Shown piece by piece: positions 43,683-52,954 of a DNA stretch of 64,000 nt (positions within the stretch are counted from its first letter, which is position 1; every line of letters starts with the position of its first letter). Where the stretch lies: NCBI GenBank assembly GCA_041675505.1, contig JBAYTR010000003.1, positions 186,001-250,000 on the forward strand. The letters run 5' to 3'. The DNA comes from JAGPCK01 sp041675505 (lineage in GTDB: Bacteria; Bacteroidota; Bacteroidia; UKL13-3). The translations under genes and the position numbers were made by a program. A model generated the notes under the pieces. It saw only the letters and a list, made by a program, of their open reading frames with translations. It was not told the origin of the DNA and ran no database searches.

Positions 43683-44465
43683 ATGCGTTATGCACTTCAG
43701 CTTTCATACTTTGGCAGTCGTTACCACGGGTGGCAAAAACAAAACAATGCCCACACTGTTCAGGCAGAGGTAGAAAAAGCTATGTCTTTATTGCTTCGTG
43801 AAAATATTGAAACAGTGGGTTGCGGAAGAACCGATACCGGAGTACATGCTAAAGATTACCTGCTGCATTTTGATACAAAAAGTACCTGTGATGATAATTT
43901 GGTGTATCGTTTAAACAAGTTGCTTCCCGAGGATATTGCAATACATAACATTCGCTTGGTGAGTGATTTTTTTCATGCCCGTTTTGATGCTTCTTTGCGC
44001 GGCTATTCTTATCATATTCACCAGCGAAAAAATGCATTTTTACAGGAACGTTCCTGGTATTACCCGGTGCAGTTGGATGTGGAGGCCATGAATAAAGCTG
44101 CGGCAATTTTACTTCAACACACCAATTTTCAATGTTTCAGTAAAACCAACACACAGGTATATACATTCGACTGCAAAGTGACTAAAGCCCGCTGGATTCA
44201 AAAGGAAGCTGAACTTATATTTGAAATTGAAGCCAACCGTTTTTTACGTAACATGGTGCGTGCAATTGTGGGCACCTTGCTGGAAGTGGGTAAAGGCACT
44301 CTTACGTTGGACGGTTTTAATAAAATTATACTGGGCAGTAATCGAAGCGATGCCGGACAATCTGTACCTGCTCATGGATTATACCTTTGTAAAGTAGCGT
44401 ACAATGAGGTTACCTTTGACCTAAACAGAAAATCCTTTGCCCTTGAACAGCACGAAGAAGAATAA
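43683..44465 (+). CDS. truA: tRNA pseudouridine synthase A
   Basis: A 260-residue enzyme that converts uridines 38-40 of many tRNAs to pseudouridine. The N-terminus reads MRYALQLSYFGSRYHGWQKQ. The catalytic aspartate is in CGRTDTGVHAKDY, and FHARFDASLRGYSYHI and FLRNMVRAIVGTLLEVG are the other family motifs. Length is normal. The ABC exporter gene starts inside its 3' end. Confidence 0.97.
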   Translation: MRYALQLSYFGSRYHGWQKQNNAHTVQAEVEKAMSLLLRENIETVGCGRTDTGVHAKDYLLHFDTKSTCDDNLVYRLNKLLPEDIAIHNIRLVSDFFHARFDASLRGYSYHIHQRKNAFLQERSWYYPVQLDVEAMNKAAAILLQHTNFQCFSKTNTQVYTFDCKVTKARWIQKEAELIFEIEANRFLRNMVRAIVGTLLEVGKGTLTLDGFNKIILGSNRSDAGQSVPAHGLYLCKVAYNEVTFDLNRKSFALEQHEEE

Positions 44466-46209
44466 AACCGGAGAAGCACTGGACATACAGCTACTTAAAC
44501 GCATGTATGAGTTGGCCAAACCACACCGTAAAATTTTAAAAACATCGGTAGTGTTGGTACTGGTGAGTGCTGCTTTGGCACCCACTCGCCCCTATCTAAC
44601 GCAATACATCCTCGATGTACATATTGCTAATGGAAACATGCAGGGGTTGGTTAACTGGAGTGCCATTCTGTTTATTATTCTTTTGGTTCAGACAGGTATT
44701 TTACTTGCACAAACGTACCTCACCAATTTACTGGGACAATCCATTATCAAAGACCTGCGTATAAAAGTTTACGAACATATAAATCGTTTATATTTAAAGT
44801 TCTTTGATAGAACTCCTGTAGGTACTTTAGTTACCAGAAATGTGTCCGATATTGAAACCGTTGCGGATGTATTTTCTGAAGGTATGATTAGTATTGTAGG
44901 TGATATACTGCAACTGGTCTTTATTTTGGGTGCCATGTTTTACACCGATTGGAAACTTTCACTTATAAGCCTTTCGGTTTTTCCTTTGCTCGCTTACAGT
45001 TCATATTTATTTAAAGAAAGTGTAAAACGCTCTTTTCAGGACGTACGCAATCAGGTAGCCAAGCTTAATACCTATGTGCAGGAGCACATTGTGGGCATGT
45101 CTATAGTGCAGGTATTTAACAGGGAGCAGACGGAGATGGCCCGCTTCAAATCAATTAATAAAGAACACCGAGATGCCAATAACCGGGCAATATTTGCCTA
45201 TTCTGTATTTTTTCCTGTCGTGGAAATAATTACCGCTTTATCTATCGGTTTGGTAGTATGGTATGGGTCTAAACAGGTGCTTAACAATGAACTTTCGTTG
45301 GGTGTAGTGGTAGCATTTATCATGTACATCAACATGTTTTTCCGCCCTATCCGTCAGTTGGCCGATCGATTCAATACCCTGCAAATGGGTATGGTGGCCT
45401 GCGAACGTATTTTTAAGTTACTGGACGAAAAAGAAACACTCGAGCCTCAGGGAAGCATAAAAGATTTTAAAGTAAACGGACATATTCAATTCAAAGAAGT
45501 GTGTTTTGCATATAACCCCGGAGAGTACGTGTTAAAAAACATTAGTCTCGAGATTCAACCAGGTAAAACGCTAGCATTGGTGGGCGCAACAGGTGCGGGC
45601 AAATCATCAGTCATCAACCTGCTCAGTCGTTTTTATGAAATTGAAAAAGGCGAGATTATACTCGATGGCGTAAACATTCGGGAGGCCGACTTACATTATT
45701 TGCGTAAGAACATTGGTGTGGTTTTGCAGGATGTATTTCTATTCAGCGGAAGTATATTGGACAATATCACCTTGTTTAACCCCGATATTTCAGAGCAACA
45801 GGTAACAGATGCAGCTAAATTGATTGGTGCGCATGATTTCATTTCCAAACTGCCTGACGGTTACCACCAAAATGTATTTGAAAGAGGAGCTACACTTTCC
45901 GTAGGTCAGCGGCAACTTATTTCGTTTATACGTGCACTGGTTGCCAACCCAGCTGTATTGGTGCTGGACGAAGCCACTTCATCTGTGGATACAGAAACCG
46001 AAGAACTTATTCAGCATGCTATTACTGTGATGATGAAAGGCCGAACAAGTATTGTTATTGCGCACCGCCTGTCCACTATTCTGAATGCAGATGAAATTAT
46101 TGTGTTGGACAAAGGTGAAATAAAGGAAAGGGGCTCTCACGAGCAATTGCTCAATACAGGAACTTACTACAAAGAACTTTACGAAATGCAGTTTAGTGCA
46201 TTGGTTTAG
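44437..46209 (+). CDS. ABC exporter with fused membrane and ATPase domains (MsbA-like)
   Basis: About 590 residues: six membrane helices in residues 1-320, then an ATPase with Walker A GATGAGKSSVINLLSR, the signature LSVGQRQLISFIRAL and Walker B AVLVLDEATSSVDT. The LSVGQ signature is a mild variant of LSGGQ. Homodimeric half-transporters of this type export lipids, peptides or drugs; the substrate is open. The start lies in the truA 3' end. TTG codons at 44437 and 44443 are both possible; the first ATG (44503) would lose the conserved N-terminal amphipathic helix. Cotranscription with truA is likely. Confidence 0.9.
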   Translation: MPLNSTKKNKTGEALDIQLLKRMYELAKPHRKILKTSVVLVLVSAALAPTRPYLTQYILDVHIANGNMQGLVNWSAILFIILLVQTGILLAQTYLTNLLGQSIIKDLRIKVYEHINRLYLKFFDRTPVGTLVTRNVSDIETVADVFSEGMISIVGDILQLVFILGAMFYTDWKLSLISLSVFPLLAYSSYLFKESVKRSFQDVRNQVAKLNTYVQEHIVGMSIVQVFNREQTEMARFKSINKEHRDANNRAIFAYSVFFPVVEIITALSIGLVVWYGSKQVLNNELSLGVVVAFIMYINMFFRPIRQLADRFNTLQMGMVACERIFKLLDEKETLEPQGSIKDFKVNGHIQFKEVCFAYNPGEYVLKNISLEIQPGKTLALVGATGAGKSSVINLLSRFYEIEKGEIILDGVNIREADLHYLRKNIGVVLQDVFLFSGSILDNITLFNPDISEQQVTDAAKLIGAHDFISKLPDGYHQNVFERGATLSVGQRQLISFIRALVANPAVLVLDEATSSVDTETEELIQHAITVMMKGRTSIVIAHRLSTILNADEIIVLDKGEIKERGSHEQLLNTGTYYKELYEMQFSALV

Positions 46210-46298
46210 AGGGTTAAAAGTCAGGCGTAGATTTTTCTCAGATATTAGCTAAATTGCGGCCGTTTTCAGCAGTAAAATAAGTTTAAAATTACATCAAA

Positions 46299-47186
46299 AT
46301 GAGTGTATTAGTTAATAAAGATTCAAAAGTAATTGTTCAGGGTTTCACGGGTAGCGAGGGTTCATTCCACGCCTCACAAATGATTGAATACGGAACTAAC
46401 GTAGTGGGTGGTGTTACACCGGGTAAAGGAGGAAGCACGCATTTAGACCGCCCCGTGTTCAATACAGTAAAAGAAGCTGTGGACAAATCCGCTGCTAACG
46501 TGTCCATTATATTTGTTCCGCCTGCGTTTGCAGCCGATGCCATTATGGAAGCAGCTGATGCAGGTATAAAAGTAATCATCTGTATCACCGAAGGTATTCC
46601 GGTACGTGATATGGTTGATGTAAAGGAATACATCAAAGGAAAAGATTGCCGCTTAATAGGCCCGAATTGCCCTGGTGTAATTACACCGGATGAGGCCAAA
46701 GTAGGCATTATGCCGGGCTTCGTGTTTAAGAAGGGTAAAGTAGGTATTGTGTCTAAATCAGGCACACTAACCTACGAAGCTGCCGATCAGATTGTACGTG
46801 CAGGCATGGGTATTACTACTGCCATTGGCATTGGTGGAGACCCTATCATCGGTACCTCTACCAAAGAAGCAGTGGAGTTGTTAATGAACGACCCGGAAAC
46901 CGAAGCTATTGTAATGATTGGCGAAATTGGCGGTACCTATGAAGCAGATGCTGCCCGCTGGATTAAAGCAAACGGAAACAAAAAGCCTGTAGTTGGTTTC
47001 ATTGCCGGTCAAACTGCTCCTGCGGGAAGACGCATGGGGCATGCCGGTGCAATCATAGGCGGTAAAGACGATACCGCTGCAGCTAAAATGCAAATTATGC
47101 GTGAGTGCGGCTTACATGTAGTTGATTCTCCAGCTGAAATTGGTGTAACCATTGCCAAAGTATTAGGAAATAAAGTTTCTGCTTAA
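46299..47186 (+). CDS. sucD: Succinyl-CoA ligase, alpha subunit
   Basis: A 295-residue TCA cycle enzyme subunit that, with SucC, couples succinyl-CoA and succinate to NDP phosphorylation. It has the CoA-binding segment GFTGSEGSFHASQMIEYG, GGVTPGKGGSTH, IGPNCPGVITPDE and the phosphorylated histidine in MGHAGAIIGG. sucC is not adjacent, which is common in Bacteroidota. TAAATTGC at 46250-46257 is a partial match to a -7 box. A strong terminator follows. Confidence 0.97.
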   Translation: MSVLVNKDSKVIVQGFTGSEGSFHASQMIEYGTNVVGGVTPGKGGSTHLDRPVFNTVKEAVDKSAANVSIIFVPPAFAADAIMEAADAGIKVIICITEGIPVRDMVDVKEYIKGKDCRLIGPNCPGVITPDEAKVGIMPGFVFKKGKVGIVSKSGTLTYEAADQIVRAGMGITTAIGIGGDPIIGTSTKEAVELLMNDPETEAIVMIGEIGGTYEADAARWIKANGNKKPVVGFIAGQTAPAGRRMGHAGAIIGGKDDTAAAKMQIMRECGLHVVDSPAEIGVTIAKVLGNKVSA

Positions 47187-47200
47187 TTCTTAAGTAGCAT

Positions 47201-47245
47201 AAAAACAAAATTGCCCGGGGATTCTCCTCGGGCAATTTTGTTTTT
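47201..47245. terminator. Bidirectional terminator between sucD and the DUF998-like gene
   Basis: AAAAACAAAATTGCCCG pairs perfectly with CGGGCAATTTTGTTTTT around an 11-base loop. It sits 14 bases past the sucD stop and 29 bases past the convergent gene stop, with an A/T run on both sides. Confidence 0.9.
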
Positions 47246-47274
47246 ATACATATGTATCTGTTTGTATGAATGAT

Positions 47275-47907
47275 TTACAACAGTGCACCCGCTATCATTA
47301 TTAGCCAAAGTTCGTAGCAGATTACCAGAAAGCGATTGGCATAGCCGGCTAGGGCAATTACACCTTCAGGCATGTACTCAAGTGGCTGAGAGTTTTTAGT
47401 GATTTCAATACCCGCTTTTTTAAGGCCGGAAAACATCACTCCCATACTTAAGGACATTAGTGCCAGACTTACCCACGTGGCATGCGAAGAAATTAAAATT
47501 AAATTGTTGTAATTTCCCGAGCTATCCGGCCCAACAACATTATAACCAATAAGCAAAGCTGCAACAGGCAAAGACGGAACACCTAAAAGAAAAGCCAAAC
47601 CGTGGTGCTTGTGTTTTACATCAAATAAGCCGCCCATTACCTCACCAATACCGGAGATGAAAAGTAAGATTACCCCAAGTTTGGACCAAGTACCGGTTAC
47701 AACACTCCAAAGTAGTAAAGAAAGTAAAAGAGAACTTATTCCCCACAGCAGAAAAAAGGAGGTGATTAGCCATTTGTGTTTTCCCAAGGCATATTCACTA
47801 ATCATGCGCCAACTGGGGCGGTATTCAGGACTCACAAAATGCAGTAACAATAAACAAAGTATCGATAGGATGCTGCTTCCGGCAGCAAGTAAAGCTAGTG
47901 TATTCAT
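47275..47907 (-). CDS. DUF998-like integral membrane protein
   Basis: A 210-residue protein with six hydrophobic helices starting ALLAAGSSILSILCLLLLHF. HFVSPEYRPSWRMISEYALGKHKWL, with a Pro-rich first loop and a conserved serine-glutamate-tyrosine, suits the DUF998 group, which has no assigned role. It is the last gene of a four-gene operon headed by an ArsR-type regulator (ArsR, SRPBCC-VOC, DoxX-like, DUF998-like). Confidence 0.72.
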   Translation of the reverse strand: MNTLALLAAGSSILSILCLLLLHFVSPEYRPSWRMISEYALGKHKWLITSFFLLWGISSLLLSLLLWSVVTGTWSKLGVILLFISGIGEVMGGLFDVKHKHHGLAFLLGVPSLPVAALLIGYNVVGPDSSGNYNNLILISSHATWVSLALMSLSMGVMFSGLKKAGIEITKNSQPLEYMPEGVIALAGYANRFLVICYELWLIMIAGALL

Positions 47908-47925
47908 TTATTTAGTTTTTAATTC

Positions 47926-48297
47926 TCAGGCATTGACTGCATAGTACTTTTGATTGTACAGATAGGATGTAATGACAACACCGAACACTATAACCATCGT
48001 CAACATACCCGGCTGAAATCCATCTACCATAATGTTGGAATAAACGGCACCAATCAGGTCGAATATTAAACCAGCATAAGCCCACTCTTTAATTTTTTTG
48101 AAGGAAGGAATTAAAATAGCCAGACTTCCCAATAGTTTGGCCACTCCGATGAACGGAATAAAATAGAGCGGGTATCCCAAGTGTGTCATAAATACTTTAG
48201 CTCCTTCTACCATCATAATATCAGGTATGGCAGAAAAGAGCATAAAAGCTGCGAACAAGCCGGTGCTGGTCCAATAGATAATTTTTATTGATTTCAT
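47926..48297 (-). CDS. DoxX-like family membrane protein
   Basis: A 123-residue protein with four helices, starting MKSIKIIYWTSTGLFAAFM. The segments YPLYFIPFIGVAKLLGSLAI and IKEWAYAGLIFDLIGAVYSN match the DoxX_2/DoxX-like group. The molecular role is unknown; members often occur in small stress or detoxification operons with ArsR regulators, as here. Confidence 0.85.
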   Translation of the reverse strand: MKSIKIIYWTSTGLFAAFMLFSAIPDIMMVEGAKVFMTHLGYPLYFIPFIGVAKLLGSLAILIPSFKKIKEWAYAGLIFDLIGAVYSNIMVDGFQPGMLTMVIVFGVVITSYLYNQKYYAVNA

Positions 48298-48302
48298 GGC
48301 TG

Positions 48303-49274
48303 TTATTTTTTATAAAGAAAATTAATCATCCAGTTGATGCCGTACTTGTCAGTAAAGCTACCGAAGTAGGCTCCCCAAAACATGTCCTGCAAAGGCATAG
48401 TAATGTTCCCATCAACCGAAAGTTGGTTGAACAATCGTTCAGCCTCTTCACGTGAGTCAGGTTCTAAAGAGATATGCATGTTGTTTCCCTGCACTACCTT
48501 AAATCCCATTTCCTCGGGTGCATCAGTACCCATCAGTATGTGATTAGCTGTTATAGGAAGTTCTACATGCAATACAAGTTTCTTTAATTCATCAGCTACT
48601 GGCGGATGGTCAGCATCGGCAGGTAAATCACCGAAACGTTGTATACCACTACCGGTAAAGTCAGTTTTGAAAACCGATTGGTAGAACATGAATGCTTCTT
48701 CAGTGTTGCCCGGGAAGTTGAGGTAGGTGCAAACGCGTGCCCTGTTATCCTGGCGATTTTCTTTGCGCAGTTTAAACTGCGCTTCGATATACTGATCAAG
48801 ATTACCTAAAGCTATGGTGAATCCTTCTTTGAATCCGAGTTCAATAATTTTTTCTAAATCGGCCAGTGAGTTGTAGGAGATAACAATATCAACCAAGGTG
48901 GTATTGGCGGTTTGTTCTATAAAAGTGTTGGACCAAAGTGACCTTGGGAAATCCACATTGAGCTTCCCGTTTTCATCACAAAATGCGTCTAAGCCGGAGA
49001 AGTTTTTAAACGGAACTATTTTTTGATAATCAGCTTTGCACCAATGTTTCTCATTCTCGGGGCTAATCATACAATACAGCCAGCTCCCACCTTCACGAAA
49101 ATCCATTGACTTCGTTTGGGTACGATAGGGTTGTGGTGCCCACCACAAATCAAGCAGTTCAGGTTTGGTCCAGGCATCCCAAACAAGATTCAGGTCGGCC
49201 GCAAAGGCACGTTTAACATGGATGGTGTTGTTTTCCTTGTTTACGGAAAAGTCAAATTGCAAATGAGGGTTCAT
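48303..49274 (-). CDS. Fusion of an AHSA1-type SRPBCC domain and a PhnB-like VOC domain
   Basis: A 323-residue protein with two ligand-binding folds. Residues about 10-160 are an activator-of-Hsp90-like SRPBCC domain (VKRAFAADLNLVWDAWTKPE, WWAPQPY, FREGGSWLYCM, GFKEGFTIALGNLDQYIE). Residues about 180-320 are a PhnB-like VOC domain (CTYLNFPGNTEEAFMFYQSV, LMGTDAPEEMGF, FWGAYFGSFTDKYGINWMI). The two domains usually occur as separate neighbouring genes after ArsR regulators; here they are one frame. The ATG overlaps the ArsR stop by four bases. Neither ligand nor enzymatic activity can be told from sequence. Confidence 0.85.
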   Translation of the reverse strand: MNPHLQFDFSVNKENNTIHVKRAFAADLNLVWDAWTKPELLDLWWAPQPYRTQTKSMDFREGGSWLYCMISPENEKHWCKADYQKIVPFKNFSGLDAFCDENGKLNVDFPRSLWSNTFIEQTANTTLVDIVISYNSLADLEKIIELGFKEGFTIALGNLDQYIEAQFKLRKENRQDNRARVCTYLNFPGNTEEAFMFYQSVFKTDFTGSGIQRFGDLPADADHPPVADELKKLVLHVELPITANHILMGTDAPEEMGFKVVQGNNMHISLEPDSREEAERLFNQLSVDGNITMPLQDMFWGAYFGSFTDKYGINWMINFLYKK

Positions 49275-49591
49275 TTTTTATTTTTTTTAAGTTGTAATAA
49301 TACATTGTCGAGTTGATTAAAGCGGGTTTCCCAAATTTTCCTGAATTGTTCTAACCATTTATCAATTTCTTTCATTTTTTTTATCTCCAGTTGGTAATAA
49401 ATTTCCCGGCCTTGTTGATCTTGTTTTACCAGTTCACACTCGGTTAAAATACGTAAGTGTTTGGACACGGCCTGCCTGCTTATATCAAAATGTTCGGCCA
49501 GTGCATTCGGAGTCATAGCTTGTAGTGCAATAAGGGTGATTATAGCTCTACGGGTAGGGTCAGCTATAGCTTGAAAAACGTCTCTTCTCAT
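49271..49591 (-). CDS. ArsR-family winged-helix transcriptional regulator
   Basis: A 106-residue regulator. The start MRRDVFQAIADPTRRAII is the classic ArsR N-terminus. The recognition helix region is FDISRQAVSKHLRILTECELV, and the wing is QQGREIYYQLE. No metal-binding ELCVCDL motif is visible, so this is the non-metal group that usually controls AHSA1/SRPBCC genes. An upstream TTG reading was rejected because it would overlap the promoter region. Nested palindromes over its promoter suggest autorepression. Confidence 0.9.
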   Translation of the reverse strand: MRRDVFQAIADPTRRAIITLIALQAMTPNALAEHFDISRQAVSKHLRILTECELVKQDQQGREIYYQLEIKKMKEIDKWLEQFRKIWETRFNQLDNVLLQLKKNKK

Positions 49592-49607
49592 GTAACAAAA
49601 ATTATAA

Positions 49608-49655
49608 TGCAACTAATCGGTTGCAAATATATGTGCAACTTTTCGGTTTCGCAAA
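49608..49655 (-). promoter_or_regulatory. Promoter and candidate operator of the ArsR operon
   Basis: Minus-strand TTTG (49652-49655) is followed 20 bases later by TATATTTG (49624-49631), a full promoter match. TGCAAC (49608-49613), GTTGCA (49620-49625) and TGCAAC (49634-49639) form two overlapping palindromes with spacers of six and eight bases. The -7 box lies between two half-sites, so binding of a dimer would block RNA polymerase. The regulator encoded just downstream is the natural candidate. Confidence 0.7.
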
Positions 49656-49718
49656 TATTTTTCACGCGTTAATGTAAAAGTAATTTTTTGTTGATTTAAC
49701 GGGAGAGATGTTAAGGCT

Positions 49719-52700
49719 TTATTCTCTGCTCTCGCGTATTAAAGTAATGTGTCCCGTGTGTGTTTTATGATATCCGCTTTTGCGTTTTATTTCTACAATA
49801 TAAAAATATTCACCGGCCGGACTTTCAAAGTTGCGTTGGTTGGTGCCATACCATTTTTCAGTTACATCTTTGGTTTCAAACATCAATTGTCCCCAGCGGT
49901 TGTATATACGCACGTGTACTTGGTCACACGCGGGATCAAGTCCTGCTACATACCAGCCCTCGTTTTTATCATCCTGATTGGGCGTAATTACATTGGGTAC
50001 AAAAAACTGTTGCGTAGAGTCAGATAACTCAATTTTTTGTTCAGTAGAATCGGCACAGGGAAGTCCTGGGTTGATTAAAAGTTTTACCGTGTATTCACCG
50101 GGTTGTTCATATACATGTGTGGGAGAGAGGTTAATAGTGTCGGTATTCCCATCGTCAAAATCCCACTTAAACGTAAGTACATTTTCTGAGGTATTGGTGA
50201 GGGTAATCTCATCAGAGCAAAGATTATAGCTGTAAGTAAATTCGGCTTCAGCAGAAGGCAATGCTGTTATTGTTTTTTCTATGCTGTCAATCACATTGCA
50301 ACTGCCTGAATCAATCAGGAGTAATTTCACTTTAAATGTGCCGGCTTTAAATGTGTGTGATGGATTTGAAGTGGTATCCAGAGGGCTTCCGTCTCCGTAG
50401 TTCCAAATGTGCAACACTCCGCCAATGCTTTTGTTGTTCATGTTTACGGCTAGCGGGGCACAACCAGTGTTGGGCTGAGGTGTGAAATCGGCCTGAATAA
50501 AATCGCTGAGTTGTAAGTCAAATTTAAATGAAGCATTACTACAGCGGGGGCTTAAGTTGGAAGTAAAAACAGCACCGGATGTTACAGGAAAATCACTGAT
50601 AGGAGGAGAGTTGGCAGCAGGGCAACTGGAACATACCGATTGGTAAATGATACCACGTTTGTCAAACCTGCTGGTACCTCCGTCAACGTGGTCGCCACTC
50701 TGATTTCCCCCAAAATAAGTTGCATATAAAATAGAATCTGCATCCCGGTTAAATACTACAATATAGAAATCTTCTCCATCACTCGTTTTCTGGTATGCAT
50801 CAGGTGTAATAGGAAGTAAGGAAGTGTTATTGCCGGTGTTGATGCTCCCACCCCAGCCGCTAAAATAAATGTTGTCGCAATTGTCAACTAAAAAGGCAGA
50901 AGGCGATAGATCAGGTCCACCCAATCCGGTACCGAATGTAGTAGAAAGGTTTATTACGCTAAACTGTTTGTTCATGCGAAACAAAAATTGTCCGCTATTG
51001 GGCATGTTGTATACACTGGCCGGAAAAACAGGAATGCTGCCATCGGTTTGCCCGGTGATATAAACTCTATCGCTTCGGTCAAGGTCAATAAAGTATACCT
51101 GGTCATAACCTGAAGTTCCTACATAGGAAGAGTTAAAAACAGTATCACCTGTATTGTTCATGTGCAGAATAATTCCGTCACTTCTCCCTCCCTGAAAGTT
51201 TGGTTGCAACACACCTGCAGTTGTAGGAAAGTTACTGCTGTTGGAACCACCGCCCATAAATAATTCTTCGTTCCGGTTTAAGCGTACTGAATAAAGCGCA
51301 TCATCTCCGCTTCCTCCGCAGTAGGTGCTCCACAGCAGTTGCGTTAAATCTTCGTTTAGTTTAAAAGCAACACCATCTTGTCCGCCACCGGCTGTTTTTT
51401 GAGGAGCACGATTGGTAGTGGGGAAATTAGGAGAAGTGGTGCACCCCGCTATATAATAGTTGTTCTGCTGATCAAAAATAATGTCACCCCGGTAATCATC
51501 AGCATAGTTAAATTGTAGTGTGGTGCTATTATTTAAGCCGTCAACACCCGCACCACCCACAAAAGTTGAGCCCAGCAGTTGCTTGCCGTCAATCGAAAAT
51601 TTAGAGACAATAATATCACTCGAAGAATTATAGGAAGTGTCATAGGCAATAGGTGTGGTAGGAAAATTTCTGGAGTAGGTAGTGCCCATCACTACCAGAT
51701 TATCGTTGTTGTCACACACTATGCTGTGGGGGTAATCATTGCCCTGACCGCCTAAATATGTTGCAAACAATAAGGAGTCACCATTCGTAGAATATTTACT
51801 GATGGTAATATCACACGGAAAAAATCCGGTACCACCTCCATAAGTTTGTTGAAATGAGCCGGTATCCGTGGGGTAACCACCACTCATGGCACCTGTGGTA
51901 ATACCTCCTGCGTACAGGTGTCCTTTTGAGTCGTACGTAGCCGTATGCCCGAAATTATCAGCTGTTGAGCCCGAGTAAGTGGAGAAAATCAGCAAGGGGT
52001 CAATAACAAGTGTTTCATTTTTATTGTAATCCCCATCAATGGAAAAACTAAGTTCATTTTTATCCAGAACGAAATGACAAGGTACTTGTACTTCGGCATT
52101 TTTAATCCGCTGATAAGCATACGGACGTTGTTCAACTACTGTGTTTACTGATGTTTTAATATAAAGTTTGCCTTCACTCAACCACAAACTATCTGTGCCT
52201 GTAAAGCGTAGTTTTACAAGGTTGATTTGAGCTCGTGGATGTAAGAGGATATCATACTTTACACCCATGTTCAATTTCTGTATGCGTACATCTGTATGCT
52301 CATATATGTTTTTATATATGATTGATGAGTAAGCCCCGGCTTCACTGGCCCATTGTTCCTTTTGGTTACCTTGAAAGAAGTTGTAGTAATAATGTTGTTT
52401 TTGTTCCGGTACTACTTCGGCATTGTTTGTCCCACCGCTAAAACTTACACGGAAACTATGCCCCTTCATAGAAAACTGATGTCCTTCATAATTGCGGTTA
52501 AAGTCTTTGCTGTGCCATTGCTGGATGTATTCCTTCAAGGGAGCATCATCGTAAAAGCAATATACCCATCCGTTTTTTTCCAGATAAATTGCACCGCTGC
52601 TCAACGCAGACTTATAAAGAATCTGCTTGGGCCATTGGCCTTTGTTCTGCACAAAAGGAACTGTATGTCGGGGAGCATCAGCCTTCGCAAACAAAGCCAA

Positions 52701-52745
52701 AGCACATAGTATACCTGCCGGAAGAACATTTGACCACTTGAACAT
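49719..52745 (-). CDS. Secreted beta-propeller and PKD protein with T9SS type B sorting domain
   Basis: A 1008-residue protein. A signal peptide (LPAGILCALALFAKADA) is followed by a DUF7948-like N-terminal domain (VPFVQNKGQWPKQILYKS). A central block of SBBP/beta-propeller repeats carries recurring sequences such as FATYLGGQGNDYPHSIVCD and FGGNQSGDHVDGG. Two PKD domains lie near residues 748-912 (IWNYGDGSPL and FKWDFDDGNTDTI). The C-terminal type B domain begins PNVITPNQDDKNEGWYV and ends ITLIRE. It should be exported by T9SS and attached to the surface. The function of such proteins is mostly unknown. It is divergent from the ECF sigma gene, which may control it. Confidence 0.9.
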   Translation of the reverse strand: MFKWSNVLPAGILCALALFAKADAPRHTVPFVQNKGQWPKQILYKSALSSGAIYLEKNGWVYCFYDDAPLKEYIQQWHSKDFNRNYEGHQFSMKGHSFRVSFSGGTNNAEVVPEQKQHYYYNFFQGNQKEQWASEAGAYSSIIYKNIYEHTDVRIQKLNMGVKYDILLHPRAQINLVKLRFTGTDSLWLSEGKLYIKTSVNTVVEQRPYAYQRIKNAEVQVPCHFVLDKNELSFSIDGDYNKNETLVIDPLLIFSTYSGSTADNFGHTATYDSKGHLYAGGITTGAMSGGYPTDTGSFQQTYGGGTGFFPCDITISKYSTNGDSLLFATYLGGQGNDYPHSIVCDNNDNLVVMGTTYSRNFPTTPIAYDTSYNSSSDIIVSKFSIDGKQLLGSTFVGGAGVDGLNNSTTLQFNYADDYRGDIIFDQQNNYYIAGCTTSPNFPTTNRAPQKTAGGGQDGVAFKLNEDLTQLLWSTYCGGSGDDALYSVRLNRNEELFMGGGSNSSNFPTTAGVLQPNFQGGRSDGIILHMNNTGDTVFNSSYVGTSGYDQVYFIDLDRSDRVYITGQTDGSIPVFPASVYNMPNSGQFLFRMNKQFSVINLSTTFGTGLGGPDLSPSAFLVDNCDNIYFSGWGGSINTGNNTSLLPITPDAYQKTSDGEDFYIVVFNRDADSILYATYFGGNQSGDHVDGGTSRFDKRGIIYQSVCSSCPAANSPPISDFPVTSGAVFTSNLSPRCSNASFKFDLQLSDFIQADFTPQPNTGCAPLAVNMNNKSIGGVLHIWNYGDGSPLDTTSNPSHTFKAGTFKVKLLLIDSGSCNVIDSIEKTITALPSAEAEFTYSYNLCSDEITLTNTSENVLTFKWDFDDGNTDTINLSPTHVYEQPGEYTVKLLINPGLPCADSTEQKIELSDSTQQFFVPNVITPNQDDKNEGWYVAGLDPACDQVHVRIYNRWGQLMFETKDVTEKWYGTNQRNFESPAGEYFYIVEIKRKSGYHKTHTGHITLIRESRE

Positions 52746-52954
52746 GTATCGCAAGATAAATCAAAATGTACACTTTTACTTTCTGAGTCAGCACCCCATC
52801 GCTCATCTTACTATGTAACCGGATAATTGTCTTCAGCCTATTAAAGGTGGTTTTATAGTTATGCTCGTTTTCAGTAAATATCCCTGAAATTTTTTTAGGT
52901 AACTTGCAACCTTCAAAGCAACTATTCCGTCAATAGAATTAAGTAAATAGGTTG

